Shown: piece after piece, positions 9,513 to 19,648 of the stretch | Layout: each line of letters starts with the position of its first letter | How positions within the stretch are numbered: the stretch's first letter is position 1 | Assembly (NCBI GenBank): GCA_902797185.1 | Contig: CADBRV010000054.1 | Coordinates: 28,851 to 92,850 of the forward strand | Direction: 5' to 3' | Source: an uncultured Lachnospiraceae bacterium | GTDB taxonomy: Bacteria; Bacillota; Clostridia; Lachnospirales; Lachnospiraceae | DNA: 64,000 nt | Notes under the pieces: model-generated | The model's input: only the letters and a program-made list of their open reading frames with translations | What the model was told of the DNA's origin: nothing | Databases searched by the model: none | Position numbers and translations under genes: made by a program

Positions 9513-10346
9513 TCACTCCCTTTTCCTGGCGCATACCACCCGGTCGTTGCCGGCAAGGTCTTTGCGCACGTTGATATGTTCCCAACCCTCGGCTTCCAGA
9601 AGCCCGCAGACTTCCCTGGCCTGGGTATTTCCAATTTCCAAATAAAGTTTCCCGCCATCCGACAGGTAATCCTGCCCTTCCGCGGCAATGCGGCGGTAAA
9701 AAGAAAGCCCGTCCCCGCTGCCGTCCAGCGCCAGGTGGGGCTCAAAATCCCGCACTTCCGGCATCAGGCCTTCAATATCCCCGGTGGGGATGTAGGGCGG
9801 GTTGGATACGATGAGGTCATAGGTGCCTTCCACGTTTTCAAACAGGTCGCCCTGCACAAAATCGGCATGTGCCCCGTTGCGCTCCGCGTTTTCCTTTGCC
9901 AGGGCAAGGACCTTGGGCGAAATGTCCGTACCGGTGCCGGCCAAACCCTTCCCTTCGCAGAGGATGCTGACTAAAATGCATCCGCTGCCGGTGCAAAGGT
10001 CCAAAACCCTGCTGCCCGGGGCAAGGCCTTTCAGCGCCTCTTCCACCAGCACTTCCGTATCCTGGCGGGGGATCAGCACGCCCGGCTCCACCCGGAAAGG
10101 CCTGCCGTAAAAGTCCTGTTCTCCCAGGAGGTACTGCACCGGCTCCCGCTTTGCCCGGCGGGTCGCCATCTGGCCTAGCGTTTCTTCCTTTTCTTTGGGG
10201 AATGGCTTATCCTCATCCAGAAGGTAACGGCTGCGGCTCAGCCCGGATGCGGCGGAAAAGAGCAGCCAGGCGTCCGTCTTCCATTCTTCCACGCCGGCTT
10301 CTTTCAGGCGCTGGCGGGTTTCCATCAGTTTTTCCCGATAGGTCAC
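9513..10346 (-). CDS. prmC: Release factor N5-glutamine methyltransferase PrmC
   Basis: SAM-dependent methyltransferase that methylates the GGQ glutamine of release factors. It has an N-terminal helical substrate-binding domain, the SAM motif DLCTGSG at 116-122 and the glutamine-binding NPPY at 182-185. The start is a GTG that overlaps the stop of the upstream DUF1385 gene in a GTGA junction. It immediately precedes its substrate gene prfA. Length 277 residues, normal. Confidence 0.95.
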   Translation of the reverse strand: MTYREKLMETRQRLKEAGVEEWKTDAWLLFSAASGLSRSRYLLDEDKPFPKEKEETLGQMATRRAKREPVQYLLGEQDFYGRPFRVEPGVLIPRQDTEVLVEEALKGLAPGSRVLDLCTGSGCILVSILCEGKGLAGTGTDISPKVLALAKENAERNGAHADFVQGDLFENVEGTYDLIVSNPPYIPTGDIEGLMPEVRDFEPHLALDGSGDGLSFYRRIAAEGQDYLSDGGKLYLEIGNTQAREVCGLLEAEGWEHINVRKDLAGNDRVVCARKRE

Positions 10347-11266
10347 GCTGCCTCTACCTCCTTCGGGAAGCAGCTGGAGGCGTCTTTCCCGGCAAGGAAA
10401 CCTTCCCAGTCAAAGACCGCTTCCACAGAGGCAATGGCGACTTCCACCATGTCGTCTTCCGGCTCTTTGGTGGTCAGGTGCTGCAGCCAGATGCCCGGCT
10501 GGGTCAGCGCCAAAGCGAGCTTGTTTTCCGTTTTTCCTGAAAAGCGGATCACCTCATAAGAGAGCCCTGCCACCACCGGCACCAAAAGGAGCCTTAAAAC
10601 CAGCCGCATGATAGGCGACGGCGTACGGATGCAGGCGAACACCAGGATGCTGATGACCATGACGATCAGAAGGAAGCTGGTGCCGCACCTCCTGTGGAAG
10701 CGGCTGCTTTTCTGCACATTTTCCACAGACAATGGCATCCCGTGCTCCACGCAGTTGATGCATTTATGCTCTGCCCCATGGTACATATAAACCCGGCGGA
10801 TATCCTTTGTCAGGGAAATCGCCCAGACATAGGCCAGGAAAATCACCATGCGGATGGCGCCTTCAATCAGGGAAAGCACCGTGATATTTGTTACAAATTT
10901 CTGGAAAAGCAGGGAAAGGGCATATGGAAGCACCATGAAGATGCCTACCGCCAGAAGGATGGACACCGCCAGGGTGAGGGTAAGCTCCCCTTTGGTCAGC
11001 TCCTGCTCGTTCCCGTCCTCGTCCTCATAGAAAGAGGCGGAAAAGCTCAAAGTCTTCATTCCCAGGATCAGGGAATTGAGGAAGCTGATGACGCCCCTTA
11101 AGATCGGAAACCTTTTCATAGTGGAAACCGCCCTTGAATCCTGTACTTTCTCTACTTTTGTCTGGATCGTGCCGTCTGGCTTGCGCACGGATACCGCATA
11201 ACGGTCCCGGTTCTGCATCATGACCCCTTCGAGTACGGCCTGCCCGCCGATCCCGGATGCCTTCAT
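10343..11266 (-). CDS. DUF1385 family membrane protein
   Basis: A 307-residue integral membrane protein beginning MKASGIGGQAVLEGVMMQ, the signature start of the DUF1385 family that sits upstream of prmC-prfA in many Clostridia. About four to five membrane helices are visible. YMYHGAEHKCINC (conserved His/Cys residues) and RFHRRCGTSF are family hallmarks suggestive of a metal site. Function is not established. The start at 11266 is supported by AAGGAGG. The stop overlaps prmC by 4 bp, indicating translational coupling. Confidence 0.9.
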   Translation of the reverse strand: MKASGIGGQAVLEGVMMQNRDRYAVSVRKPDGTIQTKVEKVQDSRAVSTMKRFPILRGVISFLNSLILGMKTLSFSASFYEDEDGNEQELTKGELTLTLAVSILLAVGIFMVLPYALSLLFQKFVTNITVLSLIEGAIRMVIFLAYVWAISLTKDIRRVYMYHGAEHKCINCVEHGMPLSVENVQKSSRFHRRCGTSFLLIVMVISILVFACIRTPSPIMRLVLRLLLVPVVAGLSYEVIRFSGKTENKLALALTQPGIWLQHLTTKEPEDDMVEVAIASVEAVFDWEGFLAGKDASSCFPKEVEAA

Positions 11267-11451
11267 AAGCAATGGCCTCCTTGTTTTATCCCGCCGCCTG
11301 CAAAGTGACGGCCCAGCCACGCTCTCAACTGCGTGCCGCTGCATTCTTGTTTTATCCCGCCGCTTTCAAGGCGGCAGCACGGCCGCACATCGTCACACAA
11401 AAAGCGCCCTGTACAGCCTGGTTCTCTTACTGGAAATATTTTAGAAAAAGA

Positions 11452-11471
11452 AGCCTTGCACACACAAGGCC
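11452..11471 (-). terminator. Second terminator-like hairpin after rpmE
   Basis: Stem GCCTTG/CAAGGC around a CACACA loop; read on the minus strand it is followed by CTTTTTCT. It lies just beyond the main rpmE terminator and may act as a back-up. Confidence 0.4.
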
Positions 11472-11478
11472 TTATACG

Positions 11479-11508
11479 AAAAAAAGCCTGTCCTTACCGG
11501 ACAGGCTT
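11479..11508 (-). terminator. Intrinsic terminator of the tRNA-Leu/rpmE transcript
   Basis: Perfect 10-bp stem AAGCCTGTCC/GGACAGGCTT followed on the minus strand by a run of T. It begins 11 bp past the rpmE stop codon. Confidence 0.88.
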
Positions 11509-11519
11509 CAAAAATTCGA

Positions 11520-11720
11520 TTATTTAATACCGTATTTTTTATTGAATTTCTCAATACGTCCACGGGCTGAAGCCGCCTTCTGCTGTCCGGTATAGAACGG
11601 ATGGCATTTGGAACAAATTTCAACGTGGATGGATTCCTTCGTAGAACCAGTTACGAAAGTATTACCGCAGTTGCAGGTAACAGTAGCCTGGTAATATTTT
11701 GGATGGATTCCTTCTTTCAT
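11520..11720 (-). CDS. rpmE: 50S ribosomal protein L31
   Basis: A 66-residue zinc-type (C+) L31 starting [16 protein letters not shown]. The zinc-binding cysteines are in CNCG and CSKCHPF. A GTG 9 nt upstream is in frame, but the ATG at 11720 matches the family start and is 6 nt from GAGGTG. It follows tRNA-Leu by 46 bp, most likely on the same transcript, and ends in a strong intrinsic terminator. Confidence 0.96.
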   Translation of the reverse strand: MKEGIHPKYYQATVTCNCGNTFVTGSTKESIHVEICSKCHPFYTGQQKAASARGRIEKFNKKYGIK

Positions 11721-11766
11721 GATTTTCACCTCGCCATTCTGTTTTTGCTAGAGTCCTTATCAATAA

Positions 11767-11851
11767 TGCGGAAGATGGGACTTGAACCCACACGTTCGCA
11801 ATGAACACAAGATCCTTAGTCTTGCTCGTCTGCCAGTTCCGACACTTCCGC
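11767..11851 (-). tRNA. tRNA-Leu with AAG anticodon
   Basis: An 85-nt class II cloverleaf on the minus strand. Acceptor GCGGAAG pairs with CTTCCGC, discriminator A, no encoded CCA. The anticodon stem CAAGA/TCTTG is perfect and encloses the 7-nt loop CTAAGGA; with T at position 33 the anticodon is A34-A35-G36, leucine codon CUU. A long variable arm and the T-loop GGTTCAAGTCC are present. A34 is rare in bacteria outside tRNA-Arg(ACG) and would normally be deaminated to inosine by TadA. A consensus promoter lies directly upstream. Confidence 0.93.
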
Positions 11852-11880
11852 ATGCCGTCTAATTGCTTGACGCAATGGCT

Positions 11881-11909
11881 ATTATAACAACAGTCCATGC
11901 CAATGTCAA
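11881..11909 (-). promoter_or_regulatory. Consensus sigma-A promoter of tRNA-Leu(AAG)-rpmE
   Basis: On the minus strand TTGACA (11904-11909) is followed by a 17-bp spacer and TATAAT (11881-11886), a perfect match to the vegetative consensus. The predicted start is about 23 nt before the mature tRNA 5' end. Confidence 0.92.
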
Positions 11910-11944
11910 ACGCTTTTTTCAAAATTCTGCAGAGAAATTTTCTG

Positions 11945-12340
11945 GGTCCGGTGTGGGTCTATTATTACTTCGCGGATTCCGGTGTAAAAGTCTGCTGCCC
12001 AGCAGATTCCCACATAAAACTTTGTTACTTAGCCAGTTCCGGCGCGGGCTACCCCTACTATTACTTAGCGGATCCCCTCCTGAAATCATTGCCGCGGTTT
12101 TTAACATCTTTCACACAAAAAGTGCAAAAACGAATCAGCAAAAAAAATTATCCCCTCTACAGGTCATTCTTTTTCTGCTATATTAAATACCGGTTTCGAA
12201 ATGAATAGCAAGGATATTAATATTATTCCGTGTCCAGGATAGGTCTCATCCCACTTTTCCGGCTGGTTCTCTTTCCCGTGTCCCGGTTCCTATTATATGC
12301 CTTTTACCCGGTCCCAAAATTTTGGAAAGAAGTATAAAAA
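11945..12340. repeat. Degenerate short repeats in a gene-free interval
   Basis: Between the tRNA promoter and the acyltransferase gene no gene is evident. Three imperfect units with a TTACTT core followed by GCGGATTCC-like sequence occur at about 11962, 12023 and 12059. Their spacing is irregular. The remainder up to 12340 shows nothing recognisable. Confidence 0.35.
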
Positions 12341-13372
12341 ATGCAGCAGAAAAGGATCGCTTTAATCGACTACCTGAAAGCGATAGCCACCATATTGGTC
12401 ATCATCACCCATTTCGGGTTTAATACGAAAAATTTCCCCCTGTTTTCTTATGTGGTGCAGGGCAGCGTGCCGATTTTCCTGTTCCTGTCCGGCTTTAACT
12501 CCGCCATGTCCTTCAGCAGGAAAAATTACACTTCCTTAAAACAATTTTACCACCCGCTGCGGATCTGGAAAAGCGCCGAATGGCTCCTGATCCCGTATGC
12601 TGTCGCTTATTTCTTCGAAGTATGGCGCCGGAACGCCTGGGAATATGTCTTAAACCCGAAAAGCTTCCTGTATACCTTTTTCACCGGCGGCATCAAGGGC
12701 GGCATCCACGGTGGTTATTTTATCTGTGTCTACTGGCAGTTCATCCTGCTGGCGCCGCTGTTTTTCCTGCTGGTCCGAAAATGGAAGGAAAAAGGGCTGC
12801 TGCTGCTTCTGGGTCTGGATCTTCTTTATGAGCTTTCCGTCCATATGATCCCGGTGCCCCAGGAAACGAACCGGCTGTTGATTTTCCGTTACTTGTTTTT
12901 GATCGGCTTTGGCATGTACTTTTTCTACCACAGGAAAATCCACCCGGTGGTGCTGGCAATGCTGTTTGCCTGTGGGTTTACCTATATCACGGCAATTGAT
13001 TACTTTAAGTTCCGCTGGTTCCTCAACACTTACTGGAGGAACACCAGCGTGTACTCCATCGGTTACTTTATCGCGATCCTGGTGGTCTGCTTCCATCTGT
13101 TCGAAGACAAGCGGCTTCCGGGCATCGCCCATAAAATCGTAACCCAGGTGGGCATCTCCAGCTTCCACATTTTCCTGGTCCAGATGGTCTTTTACCGGAT
13201 GGAATGGAACAACCGCTTCCATCTGGCCGGCCTGCCCATGGGGCTGCACATACTGGCAAACTGCCTGGTCTGCGTCCCCATCGGGATGCTGTGGCATTAC
13301 CTGGAATCCCTCCTGCGCAGGCGCTTTTCGAAAAAACCGGCGAAAAAGCAGGCAGAGGCAGGAAAAGCATAA
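12341..13372 (+). CDS. Acyltransferase 3 family membrane protein
   Basis: A 343-residue protein with about ten membrane helices. The N-terminus (RIALIDYLKAIATILVIITH, then a short loop and QGSVPIFLFLSGF) is the signature of acyltransferase family 3 (OafA/YrhL/WecH-like); the histidine at the end of helix 1 is the usual catalytic candidate. Family members O-acetylate or O-succinylate cell-surface glycans. The C-terminus is Lys/Arg/Ala-rich and cytoplasmic. It stands alone on the plus strand among minus-strand genes. Substrate unknown. Confidence 0.88.
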   Translation: MQQKRIALIDYLKAIATILVIITHFGFNTKNFPLFSYVVQGSVPIFLFLSGFNSAMSFSRKNYTSLKQFYHPLRIWKSAEWLLIPYAVAYFFEVWRRNAWEYVLNPKSFLYTFFTGGIKGGIHGGYFICVYWQFILLAPLFFLLVRKWKEKGLLLLLGLDLLYELSVHMIPVPQETNRLLIFRYLFLIGFGMYFFYHRKIHPVVLAMLFACGFTYITAIDYFKFRWFLNTYWRNTSVYSIGYFIAILVVCFHLFEDKRLPGIAHKIVTQVGISSFHIFLVQMVFYRMEWNNRFHLAGLPMGLHILANCLVCVPIGMLWHYLESLLRRRFSKKPAKKQAEAGKA

Positions 13373-13477
13373 AAAGCCGGCTCAGAAACGATCTGAGGCA
13401 GAATAAGCATGCAAAGCTCTCTATACCCATCAGCCTGGTCCGACCAGATTTCAGCTGCCTAAACCTTTGCTTTATCT

Positions 13478-13560
13478 ATCGTAAGGAGGTCCTTCAGCGG
13501 GAGGATCCTTTACGATGTATATTAGCCGCATCGTCCGAAGGCGATCTGGAATGCGGCGCC
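13478..13560 (+). repeat. Dispersed palindromic repeat, short form (copy A)
   Basis: Contains hairpin 1 (ATCGTAAGG ... CCTTTACGAT enclosing a GCGGG-rich core) and hairpin 2 (CCGCATCGTCC ... AATGCGGCG with a tight loop). The long internal modules seen in copies B, C and E are absent. It ends 6 bp from the mrp stop codon. Confidence 0.85.
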
Positions 13561-13565
13561 CGGCC

Positions 13566-14411
13566 TTAGTCCAGCCCGGCCAGCTCTTCTACTGCCTTGT
13601 CCAGTTCCGGGATACGGATCTCGTCGAAGCGCCCCTGGTCCACCAGTTTGGCAAATTCCGGATTCATGGGGAGTTTTGCCAGTACTTCCGTGCCCAGCTC
13701 GTTTGCGGTCGTATCGATATCACTCTCGCCGAAGACAGAGATCTTTTCCCCGCAGTGCGGGCATACCAGGTAGCTGTAATTTTCCACGATGCCCAGGACG
13801 GAAATGTTCATCATTTCTGCCATGTTGTATGCCTTCTTTACGATCAGGGAAACCAGGTCCTGTGGAGAGGTAACGACTACGACCTGCTCCACCGGCAGGG
13901 ACTGGAATACCGTAAGAGGCACGTCACCGGTTCCGGGCGGCATATCCACGAAAAGATAGTCGATATCGCCCCAGTAAACCTCGGACCAGAACTGCTTTAC
14001 GGTGCCGGCAATGACCGGGCCTCTCCATACCATCGGCGCTTCCTCGTCATCTACCAGAAGGTTGATGGACATCGCTTTGATGCCATCCTTTGTAGGGATC
14101 GGCAGAACGCCTTTGTCATTCCCTACAGCCGGCCCGTGGAGGCCGTACATTTTCGGGATGGACGGCCCAGTAATATCAGCATCCAGGATGCCGACCCTGT
14201 ATCCTTTCCTTGCCATGGCAGATGCCAGGGCGCCTGTTACGAAGGACTTGCCGACCCCGCCTTTGCCGCTGACAATGCCGATGACATGTTTTACAGAGGA
14301 GTAAGCATTGAGCTGCTCTGCAAAGGGATTTTCCTGCTTTGCGGGATCCTGCTCATTTGCCTCCACCTGCTTTTTAATTTTTGCGAATTTTTCTTTACTG
14401 CTTTCTGCCAT
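13566..14411 (-). CDS. Mrp/NBP35 family ATP-binding iron-sulfur carrier protein
   Basis: P-loop NTPase of the Mrp/ApbC/NBP35 group, which binds and transfers Fe-S clusters. The deviant Walker A GKGGVGKS is near residues 50-57, DADITGPSIP forms the A' motif, and VDMPPGTGDVP is the Walker B/Switch II region characteristic of Mrp. A CPHCGEK motif near the C-terminus is the cluster-bridging CxxC. 281 residues. AGGAGG precedes the ATG. Single gene; its 3' end abuts repeat copy A. Confidence 0.93.
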   Translation of the reverse strand: MAESSKEKFAKIKKQVEANEQDPAKQENPFAEQLNAYSSVKHVIGIVSGKGGVGKSFVTGALASAMARKGYRVGILDADITGPSIPKMYGLHGPAVGNDKGVLPIPTKDGIKAMSINLLVDDEEAPMVWRGPVIAGTVKQFWSEVYWGDIDYLFVDMPPGTGDVPLTVFQSLPVEQVVVVTSPQDLVSLIVKKAYNMAEMMNISVLGIVENYSYLVCPHCGEKISVFGESDIDTTANELGTEVLAKLPMNPEFAKLVDQGRFDEIRIPELDKAVEELAGLD

Positions 14412-14866
14412 GAAAGTTCCTCCTGCATTGGATATTTTTCATTATCCTTCTTCTATATTTCATCACCTGGCGGATGATGAAACAGCCGTACCCGCGCACA
14501 CAGGGCGCATTGATATGGCACGGCTTCTATCTCATGGTTTTAAATATAACCCTAAACGTGGAAAATCACAACCGCTGGGGAACTCCCCTCTTGCATTTCT
14601 ATCCCACTGTGATACATTTAGGCAGATGCCTGAAAAAAGCTATGCGGACTGTGAAATGGCCTGCCATGCCGGCACTGCCCTCTGATGAAACCAGGGCGCC
14701 TTGTGCCAGGACGCAATGGCGCGGCCTGCGCTGCCTCCATGCCGCCGGAGCGGGACGTTCCACAAGCGGCTGCAGGAAACAGGAATATTTCTGCCCACCC
14801 AGGAATGGCTCCCGGGTGCGGAGGTGTAAGAAAAAATGAAACCCGCAACAAGAAAGAAGAAGACCC
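14412..14866. other. Gene-free interval between divergent mrp and CDF genes
   Basis: This 455-bp divergent intergenic region must contain both promoters. Only weak -10-like matches are visible and no riboswitch, hairpin or conserved ORF could be supported. Confidence 0.4.
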
Positions 14867-16042
14867 ATGATCACGCTGCTTGCGAAATTATTTAAGAAAA
14901 AAGGGATGTCCGAAAGCGAGACCCGCACTTTTTACGGGCAGATTTCCGGTATTGCCGGCGTCATCCTGAACATCCTGCTATTCTTAGGAAAATATATGGT
15001 CGGTACCATCACCGGTTCCATCTCGATTACCGCCGATGCCTTCAACAACTTGTCGGACTGCGGTTCCTGCATCGTGACGCTGCTGGGCTTCCGCCTGGCA
15101 AAGGCAAAGCCGGACCCGGAGCACCCTTACGGGCATGGGCGCATTGAATATATCGCGGGGCTTGTCGTCTGCGGCATCATTTTTGTCATGGGCTACCAGT
15201 TAGTCGTAAGCTCTGTCAAAAAAATCCTGCACCCGGAGAGCGCTGCGTTTAACGCTGCCGTGGTCCTGGTACTGGTGGCATCGATCCTGGTAAAGCTCTA
15301 CATGGCTTCTTACAACCGCTCGCTGGCAAAGCGCTGGGATTCCCCCGTCATGAAAGCCGCCTCCCTGGACAGCCTCAGCGATACCATTTCCACCTCGGTG
15401 GTTTTGGCCGCTGCTATTCTGGAAAAAACCACCGGCCTGCACCTGGACGGCCCTGCCGGCCTTGTGGTAGCCGCTTTCGTCCTTTATGCCGCTTTTGACT
15501 CCGCCAAGGAAACCATCAGCCCCCTGCTGGGCACCGCCCCTACCCAGGAATTTGTAGACAAGATCCGTGAAATCGTCCTGTCCTATCCCGAAATCCTGGG
15601 AATGCACGACCTGATGGTCCACGATTACGGTCCCGGCAGGGTCATCATCAGCCTCCACGCGGAAGTGGACAGCCGGGGGGATTTGATGGGGCTTCATGAC
15701 ACCATCGACCAGGCGGAAAAGCAGCTGAACAAAGAGCTGGGCTGCACCGCCGTCATCCATATGGACCCGCTGCAGATTGATGACCCGGCTGTAAATGAAA
15801 CTCGGGAAAAAGTCCTCTCCATCCTCCAGGAAATCGACCCGCGCCTGCGCATGCACGACTTCCGCATGGTAGAGAAGCGCAAAGGCGCAAACCTGGTTTT
15901 TGACATCGAAGTGCCGTACGATTTCTTTTATACCAACGAGCAGATCCGCTCCTGCATCACAAAGGAAATAAAGAGGAAAATGGGCGAGGAATACGATACC
16001 GCCATCACAGTAGACAAGCAGCTGGTAGCAAGAAAAGAATGA
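14867..16042 (+). CDS. Cation diffusion facilitator (CDF) family transporter
   Basis: A 391-residue divalent-metal/proton antiporter. Six membrane helices are followed by a cytoplasmic ferredoxin-like dimerisation domain (about residue 215 on), here with a further ~80-residue extension (VRE-like region from about 310) found in longer Clostridia members. Helix 2 carries ADAFNNLSD (D57 and N61 at the transport site) and helix 5 DSLSDTIST. The HPYGHGR loop binds metal at the membrane face. An Asn in place of the Asp typical of zinc exporters may indicate Mn/Fe preference (inference). Single gene. Confidence 0.92.
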   Translation: MITLLAKLFKKKGMSESETRTFYGQISGIAGVILNILLFLGKYMVGTITGSISITADAFNNLSDCGSCIVTLLGFRLAKAKPDPEHPYGHGRIEYIAGLVVCGIIFVMGYQLVVSSVKKILHPESAAFNAAVVLVLVASILVKLYMASYNRSLAKRWDSPVMKAASLDSLSDTISTSVVLAAAILEKTTGLHLDGPAGLVVAAFVLYAAFDSAKETISPLLGTAPTQEFVDKIREIVLSYPEILGMHDLMVHDYGPGRVIISLHAEVDSRGDLMGLHDTIDQAEKQLNKELGCTAVIHMDPLQIDDPAVNETREKVLSILQEIDPRLRMHDFRMVEKRKGANLVFDIEVPYDFFYTNEQIRSCITKEIKRKMGEEYDTAITVDKQLVARKE

Positions 16043-16221
16043 CCATGCTGCGCCTGTAAAAAGCATGTACATGTCACGGAAAATAGCAGGCAGTGTATGT
16101 CTCGTATGAATCCCATTTTGCAGGGCACACACTCAAAAACAGGCGGCGGGTAACCCCGTTTGCAGATAATCCATATGCGTGAAACATGCCGTTCATAAGA
16201 AAATAGAAATAGATCCATATA

Positions 16222-16281
16222 CATGTAACAAGGTGCTTTGGAAAAGCGATTTATCGCTTTTCCAAAGCACCTTGTTACATG
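16222..16281. repeat. Near-perfect 60-bp palindrome (hairpin family 2)
   Basis: Two 29-bp arms (CATGTAACAAGGTGCTTTGG ... and its exact complement) separated by a 2-nt loop. The core GCTTTGGAAAAGCGAT recurs in the hairpin at 20369-20432. It lies between the CDF gene and gdhA. No T-tract follows on either strand, so it is not an ordinary terminator. Confidence 0.9.
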
Positions 16282-16400
16282 GCCTTCCTATTGTTGATGA
16301 ACTGGCTAAAAAGGGCGTCCTGCTATCCTTCCGGATTGCGGGGCGCCCTCATTTTGGTTTAAGATATTTTTTCTTTCATCGGAGAGCCATGCTATTTTAT

Positions 16401-16567
16401 ATCGCAAGGAGGGACCCGCTTCAGCGGGAGGATTCCTTGCGATGCACTAGCCGCATCGTCCGCCGTCTCGCCTGTCAAGGCGGTGACGCAGGACGCGCCC
16501 TCACGCGAAGCGTGATCTTTCATGGCGCGGCTTTCCTTATGGACGATTGGGAATGCGGCGTCTGTCC
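16401..16567 (+). repeat. Dispersed palindromic repeat, long form (copy B)
   Basis: Long form with hairpin 1 (ATCGCAAGG/CCTTGCGAT), then GATGCACTAGCCGCATC, a GTCTCGCC/GGCGGTGAC stem, a GCGCC/GGCGC stem enclosing CACGCGAAGCGTG, and the closing GGACGAT ... AATGCGGCG arm. The T-A to C-G pair change in hairpin 1 relative to other copies is compensatory. Lies 76 bp beyond the gdhA stop. Confidence 0.9.
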
Positions 16568-16642
16568 TTTTTACGCCTGCGGCGCTGGCATGGCCTATGT
16601 CATCCCTCTTTGAGTGATGGCATTTATTAGGAGAAACAGGTA

Positions 16643-18018
<1,376 letters not shown>

Positions 18019-18021
18019 GAA

Positions 18022-18050
18022 ATTTTACAACCGGCGTTATGCACTGTCAA
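18022..18050 (-). promoter_or_regulatory. gdhA: gdhA promoter
   Basis: On the minus strand TTGACA (18045-18050), 17-bp spacer, TAAAAT (18022-18027). Predicted leader about 40 nt. Confidence 0.85.
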
Positions 18051-18067
18051 CAAATCCCAAAATAAAA

Positions 18068-18126
18068 TTTGTGCCAAAGCACGGATTCTACAAGCTTTCC
18101 AATGCTTTGGCACAAAGTTATCTTTC
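18068..18126. repeat. 14-bp-stem inverted repeat upstream of the gdhA promoter
   Basis: Arms TTTGTGCCAAAGCA and TGCTTTGGCACAAA separated by 31 bp. It shares the TGCTTTGG core with the long palindromes at 16222 and 20369 and lies just upstream of the gdhA -35. The rest of the interval to 18263 shows nothing recognisable. Confidence 0.7.
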
Positions 18127-18263
18127 CCTCTAATATTATCAACCAGGAGTCCTTGGCACTCCATTATCCGTCCAGTAACGGCGCACTGTTACCGCTGTCC
18201 TTCCGTCTCGCCGCCATGGATCCTGTGTCTATCGCGCCTCAATATCGTGGACTGGGCGCCCTG

Positions 18264-19238
18264 TTATTTTGCCTCGTCACCATGGGCCAGCTTCAGCATA
18301 TGGAGGATCATTTCCAGCGTCTTGGGAATGCCATAGGTGGCGCTGTTGATGCACAGGTCGTAATTGGAGGCATAGCCCCATTCCCGGCCGGTGTAATATT
18401 TGTAATAATCCTTCCTCTGCTTATCCATCTTCTTGACCAGGCGCTCCGCGTCCTGCTGGGAAATGTTTTCAATCTGCATTTTCCGCTGGACACGGGCAGC
18501 CGTGGGAGCCCCGATGAAAATGCTGCAGCAGGGGATATTCTGCTGCTGGAGCACGACGTCGGCACAGCGTCCCAGGAAGATGCAGTCCTGCTTCTGGGCC
18601 AGCTCGATAATCATCTGGCTCTGCTTAAAATAGACGGCATCACTGGAGGAAATGCCCACATAGTTCATCTTCTTTTTTCCGGCAAAGGTGTTGGCGAAGG
18701 ATTCCTTGGAAAGTGCTTCATCCACGTCTTCCTTCATCTGGTCCTCCGGCTCTCCCAAAGCATCGGCCGTCATCTCAAAGATTTCCTTATCATAAAAGGC
18801 ATATCCCAGTTCCTTGGAGAGGAGGTAGCCGATCTCGTGGCCGCCGCTGCCGAATTCACGGCTGATGCAGATAATGTCCTTGTATTCCTTTCCCGATTCG
18901 TAACGGGACTGCAGGTTGAAGGCTGACATGGAAATGTCCGAAACGCTGGCATGCTCATCAATATATTTCATGACTGCGTTGTTCAGTTCGTCATATTCCG
19001 CTTCCAGTTCCCGGTAGACTTTCCCCTCCGGGATCGTCTTGATCATGTTCCCGATGACCGTCATGGTATTGGCGATGGTTTTCCGGTCCGCCGTTTCCAG
19101 GCTGACGATGATCTCCTTCACCGACATCGGAAGGGAGGCCGGGAAGGTCTTCCCCATGGTGCTTTTGGAATTTTCATAGGCCTTGGAGTCCAGGTTGTAA
19201 ATCCGCTCCGCAAGTTCTTTTATAGCAAGATCTGTCAT
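18264..19238 (-). CDS. Cytidylate kinase-like family protein with N-terminal extension
   Basis: The C-terminal ~200 residues belong to the cytidylate kinase-like group: P-loop region ISREFGSGGHEIG (about 125-137), DKEIFEM, and a lid-type arginine cluster (AARVQRKMQIENIS). These proteins are NMP-kinase-fold enzymes of unproven substrate. The first ~115 residues are an extra, mostly helical domain (KEIIVSLETADRKTIANTMT) with no recognised family. Total 324 residues against about 200 for the core. AAAGGAAG precedes the ATG, with repeat copy C immediately upstream in the leader. Confidence 0.82.
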   Translation of the reverse strand: MTDLAIKELAERIYNLDSKAYENSKSTMGKTFPASLPMSVKEIIVSLETADRKTIANTMTVIGNMIKTIPEGKVYRELEAEYDELNNAVMKYIDEHASVSDISMSAFNLQSRYESGKEYKDIICISREFGSGGHEIGYLLSKELGYAFYDKEIFEMTADALGEPEDQMKEDVDEALSKESFANTFAGKKKMNYVGISSSDAVYFKQSQMIIELAQKQDCIFLGRCADVVLQQQNIPCCSIFIGAPTAARVQRKMQIENISQQDAERLVKKMDKQRKDYYKYYTGREWGYASNYDLCINSATYGIPKTLEMILHMLKLAHGDEAK

Positions 19239-19256
19239 AACACGCTTCCTTTTTCT

Positions 19257-19424
19257 ATCGTAAGGAGGGACCCGCTTCAGCGGGAAGATCCCTTACGATG
19301 CACTAGCCGCATCGTCCGCTGTCTCGCCTGTCAAGGCAGTGACGCAGGATGCGCCCTCACGCGAAGCGTGATCTTTCATGGCGCGGCTCTCCTTATGGAC
19401 GATTGGGAATGCGGCGTCTGTCCT
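19257..19424 (+). repeat. Dispersed palindromic repeat, long form (copy C)
   Basis: Nearly identical to copy B over its length but with hairpin 1 arms ATCGTAAGG/CCTTACGAT. It lies 18 bp upstream of the cytidylate-kinase-like start and so would be part of its 5' leader in antisense orientation. Confidence 0.9.
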
Positions 19425-19596
19425 TTTTTTCAGACGATAACTCCTTTTGTACCTATTTTAACATAAAGTTTCTATGAAAAAAACGTGCCGCAAGTTTCTG
19501 TGGAAAAAATCTGCATAAACTTTTTGCGAAAAAATCCGCCTTATCCGTATTTCTTCTGAATCTTTCCAAAACCTTGAAAATCGGGTTCTGCCCCAA

Positions 19597-19633
19597 TTGT
19601 AATTCCTACTATTTCAATATATAATAGTAGGAA
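19597..19633 (+). promoter_or_regulatory. ECF gene promoter with overlapping palindromic operator
   Basis: TTGTAA (19597-19602), 17-bp spacer, TATAAT (19620-19625). A perfect 10-bp inverted repeat, TTCCTACTAT (19603-19612) and ATAGTAGGAA (19624-19633), spans the spacer and the -10 element, the placement expected for a repressor site. Confidence 0.65.
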
Positions 19634-19648
19634 ATTTAGGGAAGACAG

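Noticed and set aside
9509..9745. Extended N-terminus of prfA
   Set aside because: Runs through the prmC coding end; the ATG at 9508 has a good ribosome binding site and the normal RF1 start.
11767..11851. Reading the second tRNA-Leu as UAA anticodon
   Set aside because: With a 5-bp stem CAAGA/TCTTG and 7-nt loop, T33 is followed by AAG; UAA would need a shifted, unpaired stem.
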